From assembly GCF_017115045.1 (NCBI RefSeq), contig NZ_JABXKK010000104.1, forward strand, positions 62,001 through 126,000: DNA of 64,000 bases. Direction: 5' to 3'. Position numbers and translations under genes: made by a program. How positions within the stretch are numbered: position 1 is the first letter of the stretch; each line of letters opens with the position of its first letter. The stretch comes from Nostoc sp. NMS8 (GTDB taxonomy: Bacteria; Cyanobacteriota; Cyanobacteriia; Cyanobacteriales; Nostocaceae). Positions 35,181-45,063 of the stretch are shown one piece after another. The notes under the pieces were generated by a model that worked only from the letters and a program-made list of their open reading frames with translations, did not search any database and was not told the origin of the DNA.

Positions 35181-37016
35181 CTACCATTGAGGCGCTGCGG
35201 CGAGCAACTTCAGAACTAATTGTTGTTCTAAAGGTTGAGAAAATAGATATCCTTGAGCAAAGTTACAATTTAAACTTCTCAATTGTGCTAACTGTTCTTC
35301 TGTTTCGACACCTTCTGCGATCGCACTCATCCCCATTGAGTTAGCAATACCAATCATTGCTGGTACTAACCCCATATTTTCTTTATTCTCCTGCATACGT
35401 TTGACGAAAGACTGATCGATTTTAAGTGCATTAAAAGGAAAGCTGTGCAGGTAACTTAGAGATGAATATCCTGTACCAAAGTCATCCATAATTAACTTAA
35501 TTTTTCGCTGCTTGAGTTGTTGCAAAATTATTTTAATTGCGTGACTATTTTCCATAATTACACTTTCGGTAATTTCTAATTCCAAGTATGCCGGATTTAT
35601 TTTATTTTCATAAATTATTCGGTCAATTTGTTGTACAAAATTTGGCTGTAAAAATAATCTAGCACTCAAATTGACACTTATCGTTAGAGGTTCTGGTGTC
35701 ACTGGAAAATGTTGCCAGATGCTTAATTGATGACAAGCTGACTGTAATACCCAAGTATTGATGGCATTAATCAAACCCGTTTCTTCAGCCACAGGAATAA
35801 ATTCTGTGGGAGAAACTAAACCACGAATCGGATGTCGCCAGCGCACCAAGGCTTCAAATCCAGAAATTCTGCCTGTATTCAAAGAAACAATTGGCTGATA
35901 ATAAACGAGGAATTGTTGCCTTTCCACAGCTCTTCGCAGGTCATTTTCTAACTCTAAAAGATGAATAGCTTCCTGATGCATTGCTGGATTGAAGACGTGA
36001 TATTTACCTCTTCCTTGAGCCTTAGCTCGATACATTGCTGTATCAGCATCTCGCAATAAATACTCTGGGCGATCGTAATTTTTATTACCCCAACTAATGC
36101 CAATACTGGCATTCATAAATACTTCATATCTTGACAGTTTAAAAGCAAGGGATAGCTGTTGCAAAATCTGTTCAGCAACTTGGATTGCTATATTGATATC
36201 TGTGATATTTTCTAAAAGGATGCCAAATTCGTCACCACCCAATCGTGCTAGAGTATCAATAGGAATCAAACATGCTTGCAGGCGGCGAGCAATGCCTATC
36301 AGCAATTCATCTCCCACCAAATGACCGAGAGAATCATTGACAACTTTGAAGCGATCGCAGTCCAAAAAAAGGACTGCAAACTGATAACTAGATTCTTGCT
36401 TCGCACGATTGAGAGCATTTTCTAGTCGCCGAATAAATAAAACTCGGTTTGGTAATCCAGTCAGTGAATCATGCAATGCTATATCTAGCAATTGGCTTTG
36501 CAATTTCTGGCGGGAATGGATTTCTTGTTGAAGTTTTTGAAGAGTTTTTTCTAGCTCACTAGTCCGCTCTTTTACCCGATCTTCTAGTTCGACATTGAGT
36601 TTCAATATTTCTAATCGCGCCGATCTCAATGCCAGTTGATTTTGCACGCGTACTAAAACTTCTTGAAATTCAAAAGGTTTGCTAATGTAATCTACACCAC
36701 CCACCCTAAAAGCTTTAACTTTATCAAAAACATCATCTAAAGCGCTAATAAAAATCACCGGAATATCGGCTGTTAGTTCCCAAGCTTTAAAGGTCTGACA
36801 AATTTCATAGCCATCTACTTCTGGCATCATAATATCGAGTAGAATCAAATCCGGTAATACTGTTTGAGTTGCTGTCAGTGCCATTTGCCAGTTTAAGGCT
36901 TTACGAACGTTATACCCTTCCCTTGTCAATATGGAGGATAAAACTCGGAGGTTGTCCGCCATATCATCAATGATCAAAATATCTTTTTTATTAGGGTCTA
37001 AATGCTCGTAATTCAT
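35181..37016 (-). CDS. REC-GGDEF-EAL cyclic di-GMP enzyme
   Basis: REC domain with Asp61 in LILLDIMMPEVDGY, coiled coil (about 130-180), GGDEF domain with intact RLGGDEFGILLE near 265-275, then EAL domain with EALVRWRHP, ELEITESVIMEN, DDFGTGYSSLSYLHSF, LKIDQSFV and AEGVETEEQL. Both cyclase and phosphodiesterase active sites look complete, so either activity or phosphorylation-controlled switching is possible. The start overlaps the stop of the 37013 kinase (ATGA), implying coupled translation and direct functional partnership. Confidence 0.95.
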   Translation of the reverse strand: MNYEHLDPNKKDILIIDDMADNLRVLSSILTREGYNVRKALNWQMALTATQTVLPDLILLDIMMPEVDGYEICQTFKAWELTADIPVIFISALDDVFDKVKAFRVGGVDYISKPFEFQEVLVRVQNQLALRSARLEILKLNVELEDRVKERTSELEKTLQKLQQEIHSRQKLQSQLLDIALHDSLTGLPNRVLFIRRLENALNRAKQESSYQFAVLFLDCDRFKVVNDSLGHLVGDELLIGIARRLQACLIPIDTLARLGGDEFGILLENITDINIAIQVAEQILQQLSLAFKLSRYEVFMNASIGISWGNKNYDRPEYLLRDADTAMYRAKAQGRGKYHVFNPAMHQEAIHLLELENDLRRAVERQQFLVYYQPIVSLNTGRISGFEALVRWRHPIRGLVSPTEFIPVAEETGLINAINTWVLQSACHQLSIWQHFPVTPEPLTISVNLSARLFLQPNFVQQIDRIIYENKINPAYLELEITESVIMENSHAIKIILQQLKQRKIKLIMDDFGTGYSSLSYLHSFPFNALKIDQSFVKRMQENKENMGLVPAMIGIANSMGMSAIAEGVETEEQLAQLRSLNCNFAQGYLFSQPLEQQLVLKLLAAAPQW

Positions 37017-40000
37017 TCTACGTTGGTTCTAGTCAATTCCATGATTTTCTCAAACTGGTAGTTATTTGCTAAATCCCTAAGAACTTGGAAAACTTGACCA
37101 TTATCTGATGGAATTTGCTTGAGTAACTCTAAAATCAGTTCATCGCTACAACTGGCTGCGGCGTAGTGGATCTGTTGGAGCCACTCAGGTGACATTTGTG
37201 ATAAATGTCTCAGGAGTTCGGCAGCACTGACAAACACCTGTGTAGATTGATCCACAAAAACTGTGTTTGTGGTTTCTACTTGGTTGGTATATTTTAAACC
37301 CAGATGTTGGCTCAGTTTTTCCAATAATACTTCCTGTGTGAATGGCTTGCGAATAAAATCGTCGCAGCCAATAGATAAAATTTTCTGCCGTTCTTCTTCA
37401 AAGGCGCTAGCAGTTAAGGCAATAACGATCGTGTGTGTATTGGAGCGATTTGGCGTTGCTTCAGAGAAGTTGTAAGGAGAAGCCAAGGCTGTTGGCATCA
37501 ACTTTGCGAACGTGGATACACCAGTTGCTTCGCCTACGGGAGACGCTTTGCGTACAACTTTAATTGTCTCGGAGTTACCTAAATCGGTTAATCCTCCCGT
37601 CAGGTAATGGCTTCCCGATGATGCCAGTTGTTTGAATTTTGGGAACCTCCGCAACTTATTGGCTGCCCCATGCCCGATTTCTCTAGCTTTAATTATTCTT
37701 GTAGCTTCATAACCGTCCATAATCGGCATTCGCATATCCATAAAAATCAAGTGTGGTTGCCAAGATTCCCAATTTGCGATCGCTTCACGACCATCTGTAG
37801 CTTCCCGGACTTCAAAGCCTAAAGATGTGAGAATTTTAACTAGCAGCAAACGGCTTTCTTTGGAGTCATCAACTACTAAGATACGGTATGCTTTCTCACT
37901 AAGGGTTAAAGCTATAATTTTGGATTTAATTTGATTTGTCGGGATTTCTCTGGGGCAAGTGAGAGCAATCTGAATATTAAAGGTAAATGTACTACCGACA
38001 CCAGGTATACTGCTGACCATAATATCTCCTCCCATCAGTTGTACATATTTGCGGCTAATCGCCAAACCTAATCCCGTCCCTTGTTGCGATTTTCTGCCGA
38101 TTTCAGTTTGCTCAAAAGCCTCAAACAACAAGTCAATTTCTTGGGGTGCAATACCACAGCCAGTATCTTGGATCTCGAAGATTAGGGAGTGGGGAGTGGG
38201 GAAGGTGGGGTCCCCTCTGGGGATAAGGGGTAATGGGGATTGGGTTGAAGAGGCAGAAGGGGGTAAGGAGGAGAATGAATAATTGCCTTTTTCGCCCCAG
38301 TTAAGAGCTTCCTGCTCCCCAATCCCCAGTCCCCAGTCCCCAGCCCCTAGTCTCACACTTAATGTCACGCTCCCCGAATCAGTAAATTTGATGGCATTTC
38401 CTAAGAGATTGATCAAGACTTGACACAGTTTATTTTCATCCGTTTCTATGTACTTAGGAATATTTTGTGTATATTTAAACAGTAGTTCTAAATTTTTAGA
38501 TGCAGCACGCAAGTGCAACATTTCTTCTAGGTTCTTCAACAGATGAATTAAGTCAAAGCTGCTGCGATTTAATGTGATTCTGCCAGCTTCGATTTTGGAC
38601 ATTTCTAGAATTTCGTTAATTAAGTTTAGTAGATGTTCGCCAGCCCGATTAATAATTGCTAAGTTTTCTTGATGTTCGCCAGATAGTGAATAATCTCGGC
38701 TCATAACTTGGGTAAAGCCCAGAATGGCGTTGAGTGGGGTACGCAGTTCGTGGCTCATGTTAGCCAGAAATTCACTTTTGGCGAGGTTGGCGGCAGCGCT
38801 TCGTGCGGCTTCGCGAACAGCCGCTTGTTGCTCTTGTGCAGCGATTTTTTGCAATTCAATCAGTTCTTCTTGGGTGGTTTGTAGTTGCTCAATCACTTGT
38901 TGAAACTCTTCAGTACGTTTTTTGACTTGAGCCTTTAAGTTGCGATTGTATTCTGCTAATAACTTTTCTGTTTGCTTGCGTTCTGTGATATCAAAAAATG
39001 TAGCGATCGCAAAAGCCAGATTCCCCGATTCATCATAAATTGGCTTTCCTAAAACCTCAATGGGAATAATCTTGCCACAACGGCGAATTTCCATATCGTC
39101 AATCCTGGTGCTTTCCCCAAGCAATGCTCTCGAAATTGGCAGGCGATCGCAAGGGTAAAGTTGATCTGTCCCGGCAAGGTAAGCTTGATATACCTCTGAT
39201 AATTCTTCGGTGTTGACTTCTGCTAGCGCTTTTTGACCAAGAATTTGCTGCCCAAGTTGATTTATATAATAAGGTTCACCTTCTGCATCGATAATAAATA
39301 CACCTACCGGCATGGCTTCTAAAAATTGAGTTAGCCGAGTTTGACTGTGAGATAGGGCCTCATTTAAACCCTGCATTTCGGCATTCTTTGCTGACAAAGC
39401 ACTAAAGGATGCTTGGAGTTGCTTTGCCATAGTTTCAAATGACTTTGCTAGTTCCCCCAGTTCATCGGAACGCTGAATTTCTGGTGTTTGCTCCCATTCA
39501 CCTTGAGCAATTTTCTTCGCTGATGCATTTAATTGTAAAATCGGTTTAATTACCCACCGAGCAGTCAAAATCCCAATTCTTGTGGCTACTAAAAAAGCAA
39601 CTATGGACAGCAAAATAGTAATGCGGGTGTTAGCGTTAATTTGCTCCATAAATTCGCCTTCGGGAATCACCGCCACAATTAGCCAATCTAAACCCAGTTC
39701 ATCCTTCCAGCTTTTTACCTGCACAAAATAACGCATTCCATCGGCGGTAAAACTTAGCTGGTGCTTCCCCCCAATAAACCCAAGATTGCCAAAACGTTTA
39801 ATTAAAGACTGTGTTGTAAGTCTAATTAAATAATTTTGACTATTTAATGCTGATAGCCGTTTTCCTTTACCATTAATGATGGTATATGGTGGCTCGCTTG
39901 TAGAAGAAGCTACCATATACCCAGAACGCTCTAAAATAAAAGTTTTACCCGACTCTTTGATTTTTAAGTTGGCTAAAAATTTGCCGATTTGTGATAAAAG

Positions 40001-40690
40001 TAAATCAACACTAATCACCCCAACAAATTTGCGATTTTTATCGTAAACAGGATAGCTGGAAGATATGGATAAAATTTCTGGTTTATCTTCCCATTGATAA
40101 ATTTGACTCCAAACTCGTTTGCCGCTTTTGACTGGATCTGTATACCAAGCTTCTAGGCGAGGATCGTAATTTTTGACTTGCTCCAAATGGCGACGATTTC
40201 CTTGCTTGTCTGTAGGATAAATATAAAGTTTGCCTATACCATTCTTTTGGCTAACTTCATTAATCAAGAGCTTGCCATTATCTAGACGTTCAACACCGAT
40301 AAATTCACCTTTAGGATTGGCAAAACTGTTGTAGCCAACATTGAAAACCTGCATTTGTTTCCAAAAGTAATTGCCGGTGCTTTCAAAGTCCGAAAGGTTT
40401 AGCAAACCTAGCTCAACTGCATCTAAGTTGATTTGATTGATTTGCTTCGGGGTTGTTAAATAGTTATCAAGATGCTGTTCAATGCGATCGCAGATTTCAT
40501 TTTCTAATTGAGTAGCAAGCTCATTTACCGCTTTTTGGCCGTTTTGATACGAAAGATAGCCTACAAGTCCCACCGCCCCACAAATTTGTAGTATGAAGGG
40601 CACAATCAGAACATATCGCAGGGGCATTTTGGCATAAACTTTGCCAACTAAACAATTAATAGATTTGACGGGCTGAAGTTTAGATAACAT
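37013..40690 (-). CDS. Cache-HAMP-PAS hybrid histidine kinase with REC domain, 1225 residues
   Basis: Order: transmembrane helix (about 25-45), extracytoplasmic dCache sensor (50-340; EAWYTDPVKSGKRVWSQIYQ), second helix (about 350-370), HAMP (370-425), PAS/PAC (455-575), coiled coil, HisKA (ANMSHELRTPLNAILGFTQV), HATPase (LLGNAIKFTDSG; IQDTGCGIAPQE; GTGLGLAISRK), REC (LIFMDMRMPIMDGYEATRI) and a helical tail of about 75 residues. Two unusual inserts are seen: repeat-encoded sequence in the HATPase (38181-38353) and about 80 residues in the REC (about 37435-37685). It heads the minus-strand operon with the GGDEF-EAL gene. Confidence 0.93.
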   Translation of the reverse strand: MLSKLQPVKSINCLVGKVYAKMPLRYVLIVPFILQICGAVGLVGYLSYQNGQKAVNELATQLENEICDRIEQHLDNYLTTPKQINQINLDAVELGLLNLSDFESTGNYFWKQMQVFNVGYNSFANPKGEFIGVERLDNGKLLINEVSQKNGIGKLYIYPTDKQGNRRHLEQVKNYDPRLEAWYTDPVKSGKRVWSQIYQWEDKPEILSISSSYPVYDKNRKFVGVISVDLLLSQIGKFLANLKIKESGKTFILERSGYMVASSTSEPPYTIINGKGKRLSALNSQNYLIRLTTQSLIKRFGNLGFIGGKHQLSFTADGMRYFVQVKSWKDELGLDWLIVAVIPEGEFMEQINANTRITILLSIVAFLVATRIGILTARWVIKPILQLNASAKKIAQGEWEQTPEIQRSDELGELAKSFETMAKQLQASFSALSAKNAEMQGLNEALSHSQTRLTQFLEAMPVGVFIIDAEGEPYYINQLGQQILGQKALAEVNTEELSEVYQAYLAGTDQLYPCDRLPISRALLGESTRIDDMEIRRCGKIIPIEVLGKPIYDESGNLAFAIATFFDITERKQTEKLLAEYNRNLKAQVKKRTEEFQQVIEQLQTTQEELIELQKIAAQEQQAAVREAARSAAANLAKSEFLANMSHELRTPLNAILGFTQVMSRDYSLSGEHQENLAIINRAGEHLLNLINEILEMSKIEAGRITLNRSSFDLIHLLKNLEEMLHLRAASKNLELLFKYTQNIPKYIETDENKLCQVLINLLGNAIKFTDSGSVTLSVRLGAGDWGLGIGEQEALNWGEKGNYSFSSLPPSASSTQSPLPLIPRGDPTFPTPHSLIFEIQDTGCGIAPQEIDLLFEAFEQTEIGRKSQQGTGLGLAISRKYVQLMGGDIMVSSIPGVGSTFTFNIQIALTCPREIPTNQIKSKIIALTLSEKAYRILVVDDSKESRLLLVKILTSLGFEVREATDGREAIANWESWQPHLIFMDMRMPIMDGYEATRIIKAREIGHGAANKLRRFPKFKQLASSGSHYLTGGLTDLGNSETIKVVRKASPVGEATGVSTFAKLMPTALASPYNFSEATPNRSNTHTIVIALTASAFEEERQKILSIGCDDFIRKPFTQEVLLEKLSQHLGLKYTNQVETTNTVFVDQSTQVFVSAAELLRHLSQMSPEWLQQIHYAAASCSDELILELLKQIPSDNGQVFQVLRDLANNYQFEKIMELTRTNVE

Positions 40691-41205
40691 TGTTGTTTAA
40701 TTCTTCCCTAGCATATTTAGGGCTGTTCTGCCATATCAGCTACATCGTATATCAGCATAATTACGGCGTACTATCACTTTAATTATGATATCTCCTAATA
40801 CTTTTAAGTATAAAAAATCATACTTTTTATGCTTGTTTAACTAGCTGAGTTCCTCCAACGCCTAATTTTCAAAGTTTGCGACTGTCAAGGCTGTTTGGGT
40901 ACGCGATCGCACCTGAATTTGATCATTTTTATCTGGCAATGTGTCAACAGATGTTCTCAGATGAACTGAGATTTAACCGATTCCAGTATGCCATTCTAAA
41001 ATTCAGGTCGCCATTAGCACCCAATCTTAAATTGAATTTTTAATTGCTGATGTCTTGATTTTCCGGTATCAAAACCTCTGGGCTTGTGCAAAAACTTATC
41101 TTTTACTACAACAATTTTAAAATTGTCATGCAAATACACAGTAAAAACAAAAAAATCCAAAAAAATTTACTTTGTATTTTCTATTTTTAAGAAATGTTAA
41201 CTTTG
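40691..41205. other. Intergenic region upstream of the hybrid kinase
   Basis: AT-rich, with one GCGATCGC site. It must hold the kinase promoter. I see no gene, repeat or strong hairpin in it. Confidence 0.4.
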
Positions 41206-41991
41206 TTATGGAAGTATGTCAACCTCATCACCAATTTGTAAAATTTTTCCGGCTGACGACGGGGGTAATTGGGTGTTGACACTCAAGCTGTAAAAGTGCT
41301 TAAAAGGCGTTGGAGAAACCCAATTTGGCAGAGTTGCTTGTCGTTGGGTTGCAAAGATTTTTTGAAAGTTTGGGTAAGCTTCTCCTAAGAACGAATCGCG
41401 TGTTGGAACTATACAACGCTGACATGGGTTAACCCCAAAAAAGTGTACATCTCCCACTCGAAAGGAGACTAAATCACCTGGTTCACTAAATAGCTGATCT
41501 TCCCAAAATGCTGGTACACCACTAATTTCGATATTGGCACGCATCCGACGGCGCATTTCATCTACACTTAAACCGGGGAACCAAGAAGCGACTTCTGTCA
41601 ACGTTGCCGTACTAATTACCGTTGGGCCAAGTGAGTTTTTATCATCAGGAAAACCCATCAGAGAGTTTTGTCCCAATGTGACAGAAAACTCAAAAAAATC
41701 ACTCAAAGTTGCTTCTAATGCTTGCCGTTCTTCATCCAGATGAAAAGTTTGTTGCGAGTCGCCACCTGGGATTTGCAACGAGATAGTTCTATCTAATAGT
41801 GCAAATTGTGCCCTTAGTAAAAGAATTTTAGGATGACGCTTGCCATTGACAAATCTACCCTGTTCGTCAACAATGGCAAACTCTCGATCATACTGTAGTG
41901 CCCCACTGGCAAGAACTCTAGCGTTCTCAACTTCAACACCATCTAATGACTTAACTGGGTATAATAAAACTTTTGCTAGGTAAGGTGTCAT
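41206..41991 (-). CDS. MOSC-domain protein (molybdenum-cofactor-binding type)
   Basis: A MOSC N-terminal beta-barrel (VLLYPVKSLDGVEVENARVL, DREFAIVDEQGRFVNGKRHP) is followed by the MOSC domain with FGVNPCQRCIVPTRD, where the conserved Cys should ligate the cofactor. At 261 residues it is a stand-alone MOSC protein like YcbX/mARC, without the ferredoxin domain. The family reduces N-hydroxylated substrates or carries sulphurated Moco. Start ATG at 41991 gives the typical short N-terminus. Confidence 0.9.
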   Translation of the reverse strand: MTPYLAKVLLYPVKSLDGVEVENARVLASGALQYDREFAIVDEQGRFVNGKRHPKILLLRAQFALLDRTISLQIPGGDSQQTFHLDEERQALEATLSDFFEFSVTLGQNSLMGFPDDKNSLGPTVISTATLTEVASWFPGLSVDEMRRRMRANIEISGVPAFWEDQLFSEPGDLVSFRVGDVHFFGVNPCQRCIVPTRDSFLGEAYPNFQKIFATQRQATLPNWVSPTPFKHFYSLSVNTQLPPSSAGKILQIGDEVDILP

Positions 41992-42098
41992 AGCAATTTT
42001 AGATTTTAGGCCACATTTTTGTTGCGCTTCCAGCGCAATTTGGATTTTGGATTAAAGATTGGTGTCAGAATTCTGACTTCTGAATTCTGACTCCTGAA

Positions 42099-42740
42099 TT
42101 ATGGATAGACTGGCGATTTATCGATTCCGCCAACATGATTTAGAGGCCAGAAGCGAACGACAGCACGTCCAATAATATTCTGGCGGGGGACAAGACCCCA
42201 ACAACGGCCGTCGTAACTACTGTTACGATTATCACCTAGTACTAAATATGAATCAGCTGGTATGGTCTGGGGTTTTGCTAAAAAAGGCGGCTGTGGCCCT
42301 GATTGGCAAACATCAATAACTGTGGTTTGTCCAGAACTGAGGTAATTTGCTTCTGGGAGAGGTTTGTTGTTGATATAAACTTTGCCATCCTTAAGTTGTA
42401 TTTTTTCTCCAGGTAGGGCAATTATACGTTTAATAAAAGCATCTTGATATTGTTCTTTTTGTAGCTCTTTTGTCGGTGAAAATACTACTATGTCGCCCCG
42501 TTGCGGGTCAGCAAATTTATACTTCAACTTATCGACAATAATTTTGTCTGCTTCCCACTGGTTTGGTGTACCATGCAGAGTCGGTTCCATTGAGCCAGAA
42601 GGAATCCAGCGTGCTTCTGCAACAAAGGTACGAATTCCCAGAGCTAGAACAATGCTCAATACAATTGTTCTACCTAGCTCTGCGATCCAGGAATTATCAG
42701 GTTGTTGACTAGAGTTGTTATCAGACACTTGATTATGCAT
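42099..42740 (-). CDS. lepB: Signal peptidase I
   Basis: One N-terminal transmembrane helix (about 22-40) anchors a periplasmic or lumenal protease. Catalytic Ser50 lies in PSGSMEPTL and Lys104 in FIKRIIALPGEKI. Box E GDNRNSSYDGRCWG follows. The 213-residue length is usual for cyanobacterial LepB. It removes signal peptides from exported proteins. The start at 42740 is supported by the short polar N-terminus before the anchor. Confidence 0.95.
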   Translation of the reverse strand: MHNQVSDNNSSQQPDNSWIAELGRTIVLSIVLALGIRTFVAEARWIPSGSMEPTLHGTPNQWEADKIIVDKLKYKFADPQRGDIVVFSPTKELQKEQYQDAFIKRIIALPGEKIQLKDGKVYINNKPLPEANYLSSGQTTVIDVCQSGPQPPFLAKPQTIPADSYLVLGDNRNSSYDGRCWGLVPRQNIIGRAVVRFWPLNHVGGIDKSPVYP

Positions 42741-43240
42741 GAAATTACTTAACTTAACAAAAGATGTAGGTAATTAACTCGCCTAGTGAGACTTTATCTG
42801 TTAATCTTAACGGGAAATTTTTAATTTCCTAGTCATATTTGCATCTTGACTACCAATTTTAGATTGTGAAGGAGGTAGGAGGTAGGGAGCAGAGGGCAGG
42901 GGGAAATGACCCCTGACTGCCTGCGTTGGAATGAAGCCCCAATCAGAGTTAAGTAGTTCTCGTACCTTTCGGGAACCTAGCGCAACAGGTGGGGTCGAAT
43001 CTTCCTTTGTGTTCCTTCTCCCCTTACCCCCTGCTCCCTACTCCCTTGCCTCTTTTCAACCCTATCTAAATCTAATTACAGCCCACTAAATGGGAGATTT
43101 TGTGGTGGAATTAAACCCTTGCTGCCTTTCTTGTTAAAAATAAACTTTTTTTAAAGCGCGGCAAAAATTTGTGACTGCGATCGCGAATAAGTTTAACCTA
43201 AAAGCATGGTTCTCTGTAATACATAGCCTCCTGTCTAAAC
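42741..43240. other. Intergenic region between lepB and pyrC
   Basis: GGAGGTAGGAGGTAGGGAGCAG (about 42870-42902) and complementary C-rich repeats (about 43018-43052) could pair. One GCGATCGC site is present. A minus-strand frame over the start of pyrC (43198-43587) is a shadow. Divergent promoters for lepB and pyrC should lie here. Confidence 0.4.
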
Positions 43241-44572
43241 TTGGTTATCACTATGTCATCTCCAAAAAGTTTACTAATTCGCCGCGCTCGCATCATCTTA
43301 CCCAATGGTGAACTGATGGTTGGGGATGTGTTGACGCGCGATCGCCAAATAGTCGAAGTTGCGCCAGAAATACCCCAAACGACACTAGTCACTGAAGTTG
43401 ACGCAGAAGGCTTAACTTTGTTGCCAGGAGTTATCGATCCGCAGGTACATTTCCGGGAACCTGGACTAGAACACAAGGAAGATTTATTTACCGCCAGTTG
43501 TGCCTGTGCGAAAGGGGGAGTTACTTCCTTTTTGGAAATGCCCAATACGCGCCCTCTGACAACCACACAGCAGGCTTTAGACGACAAGCTAGAACGTGCC
43601 TCACATAAGTCCTTGGTTAATTATGGCTTTTTTATTGGGGCAACAGCAGAGAATCTACCAGATTTGCTTTTAGCAAAGCCAACACCGGGAATTAAGGTTT
43701 TTATGGGGTCGATGCACGGTCAATTGCTAATTGATGGTGAAACAACATTAGAGGCGATATTTGCGAAAGGCGATCGCTTAATTGCTGTTCATGCCGAAGA
43801 CCAAGCTAGAATTAACCAACGCCGCCAAGAATTTGCCAATATTCACGATCCAGCCGTTCACTCGCAAATTCAAGACGATCGAGCGGCCTTGCTGGCAACC
43901 CAACTAGCATTAAAACTTTCTCAAAAATATCAACGTCGGCTGCATATTCTCCATTTGTCAACGGCGCTGGAAGCAGATTTACTGCGTCAGGAGAAACCAA
44001 GCTGGGTGACAGCAGAGGTAACACCACAACATTTGTTGTTGAATACTAGCGCTTATAAGGAGATTGGTACATTAGCACAGATGAATCCACCTTTGCGATC
44101 GCCCCACGATAACGAAGTTCTCTGGCAAGCTTTGCGCGATGGTGTGATTGATTTCATCGCCACAGATCACGCACCGCATACCTTAGAAGAAAAAGCCCAA
44201 GAATATCCTAATACTCCTTCGGGAATGCCTGGGGTAGAAACTTCCCTCGCTTTGATGTTAACTGCGGCGATGCAAGGAAAGTGTACTGTAGCCCAAGTTG
44301 TGAACTGGATGTCTAAAGCTGTAGCTGTGGCTTATGGTATTCCTAATAAGGGAGCGATCGCACCTGGTTATGATGCCGATTTAGTACTTGTAGATTTAAA
44401 CACATATCACCCAGTGCGGCGCGAAGAACTTTTAACCAAATGCCATTGGAGTCCTTTTGAAGGCTGGAACCTTATCGGTTGGGCTAAAACCACCATTGTC
44501 GGCGGTGAAATAGTTTATGACAAAGGCCAGGTAAATACGCAAGTGCGGGGTCAAGCTTTAACTTTCTTATAG
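43241..44572 (+). CDS. pyrC: Dihydroorotase
   Basis: The 443-residue amidohydrolase cyclises carbamoyl aspartate in pyrimidine synthesis. DPQVHFREPGLEHKEDLFTA carries the metal-binding HxxR pattern, followed by MPNTRPLTT. IKVFMGSM is the position of the bridging lysine. HLSTALEADLL, EVTPQHLLL and FIATDHAPHTLEEKA carry the remaining ligands, with GMPGVETSLALML downstream. Length and motifs fit the class I bacterial enzyme. The start at 43241 (GTT ATC ACT ATG region) gives a short N-terminus typical of the family; an ATG at 43253 is an alternative. Confidence 0.92.
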   Translation: MVITMSSPKSLLIRRARIILPNGELMVGDVLTRDRQIVEVAPEIPQTTLVTEVDAEGLTLLPGVIDPQVHFREPGLEHKEDLFTASCACAKGGVTSFLEMPNTRPLTTTQQALDDKLERASHKSLVNYGFFIGATAENLPDLLLAKPTPGIKVFMGSMHGQLLIDGETTLEAIFAKGDRLIAVHAEDQARINQRRQEFANIHDPAVHSQIQDDRAALLATQLALKLSQKYQRRLHILHLSTALEADLLRQEKPSWVTAEVTPQHLLLNTSAYKEIGTLAQMNPPLRSPHDNEVLWQALRDGVIDFIATDHAPHTLEEKAQEYPNTPSGMPGVETSLALMLTAAMQGKCTVAQVVNWMSKAVAVAYGIPNKGAIAPGYDADLVLVDLNTYHPVRREELLTKCHWSPFEGWNLIGWAKTTIVGGEIVYDKGQVNTQVRGQALTFL

Positions 44573-45063
44573 CAAATATTTATTTAACCTTACGTAGTAT
44601 ACAAATAATTTTACATCAAAGTCATACTTGAACTGGCAAGATTTTCATCTATCCAGAGTCAAGACTAAACCAATGTGGTTTGGTTAAAACCAAAAGGCGA
44701 AAATCCTTGTTTTTCCCCCTTTACCCTTTTAACCAAAGGGTATTGACTTGTCCCTATATCAAAAATTGCAACTTGAAACTAAGTGTTTCAAGTCAAATCT
44801 TCAATAATTACTCTCTTTCCACTATTTAAGATTACCTATTTTTCTTTCCCTTGCTTGGCGTCCAACTCTTACGAGACGCTGCGCGTTGGCGTCAGCCTCT
44901 CGTAAGAGTTGGCGGTTCGTAAAAAAGCTTAGGTATTCTTTCAGTCGGATAGAAGTAAACAAAATGAGATTGTATTGCAATTAATCTCATTTAATCCAGG
45001 TAATGTATTTCCCAGAAACTATGCTCGGAAACATAACCATAAAAATAATCAAGGAGAATTGCT
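44573..45063. other. Intergenic region upstream of the patatin gene, with nested inverted repeat
   Basis: CCAACTCTTACGAGA (44862-44876) and TCTCGTAAGAGTTGG (44898-44912) form a perfect 15-bp stem, with a smaller GACGC/GCGTC stem inside. CAAGGAGAATT at 45050-45060 is the ribosome-binding site for the patatin gene. No gene is seen. Confidence 0.6.
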
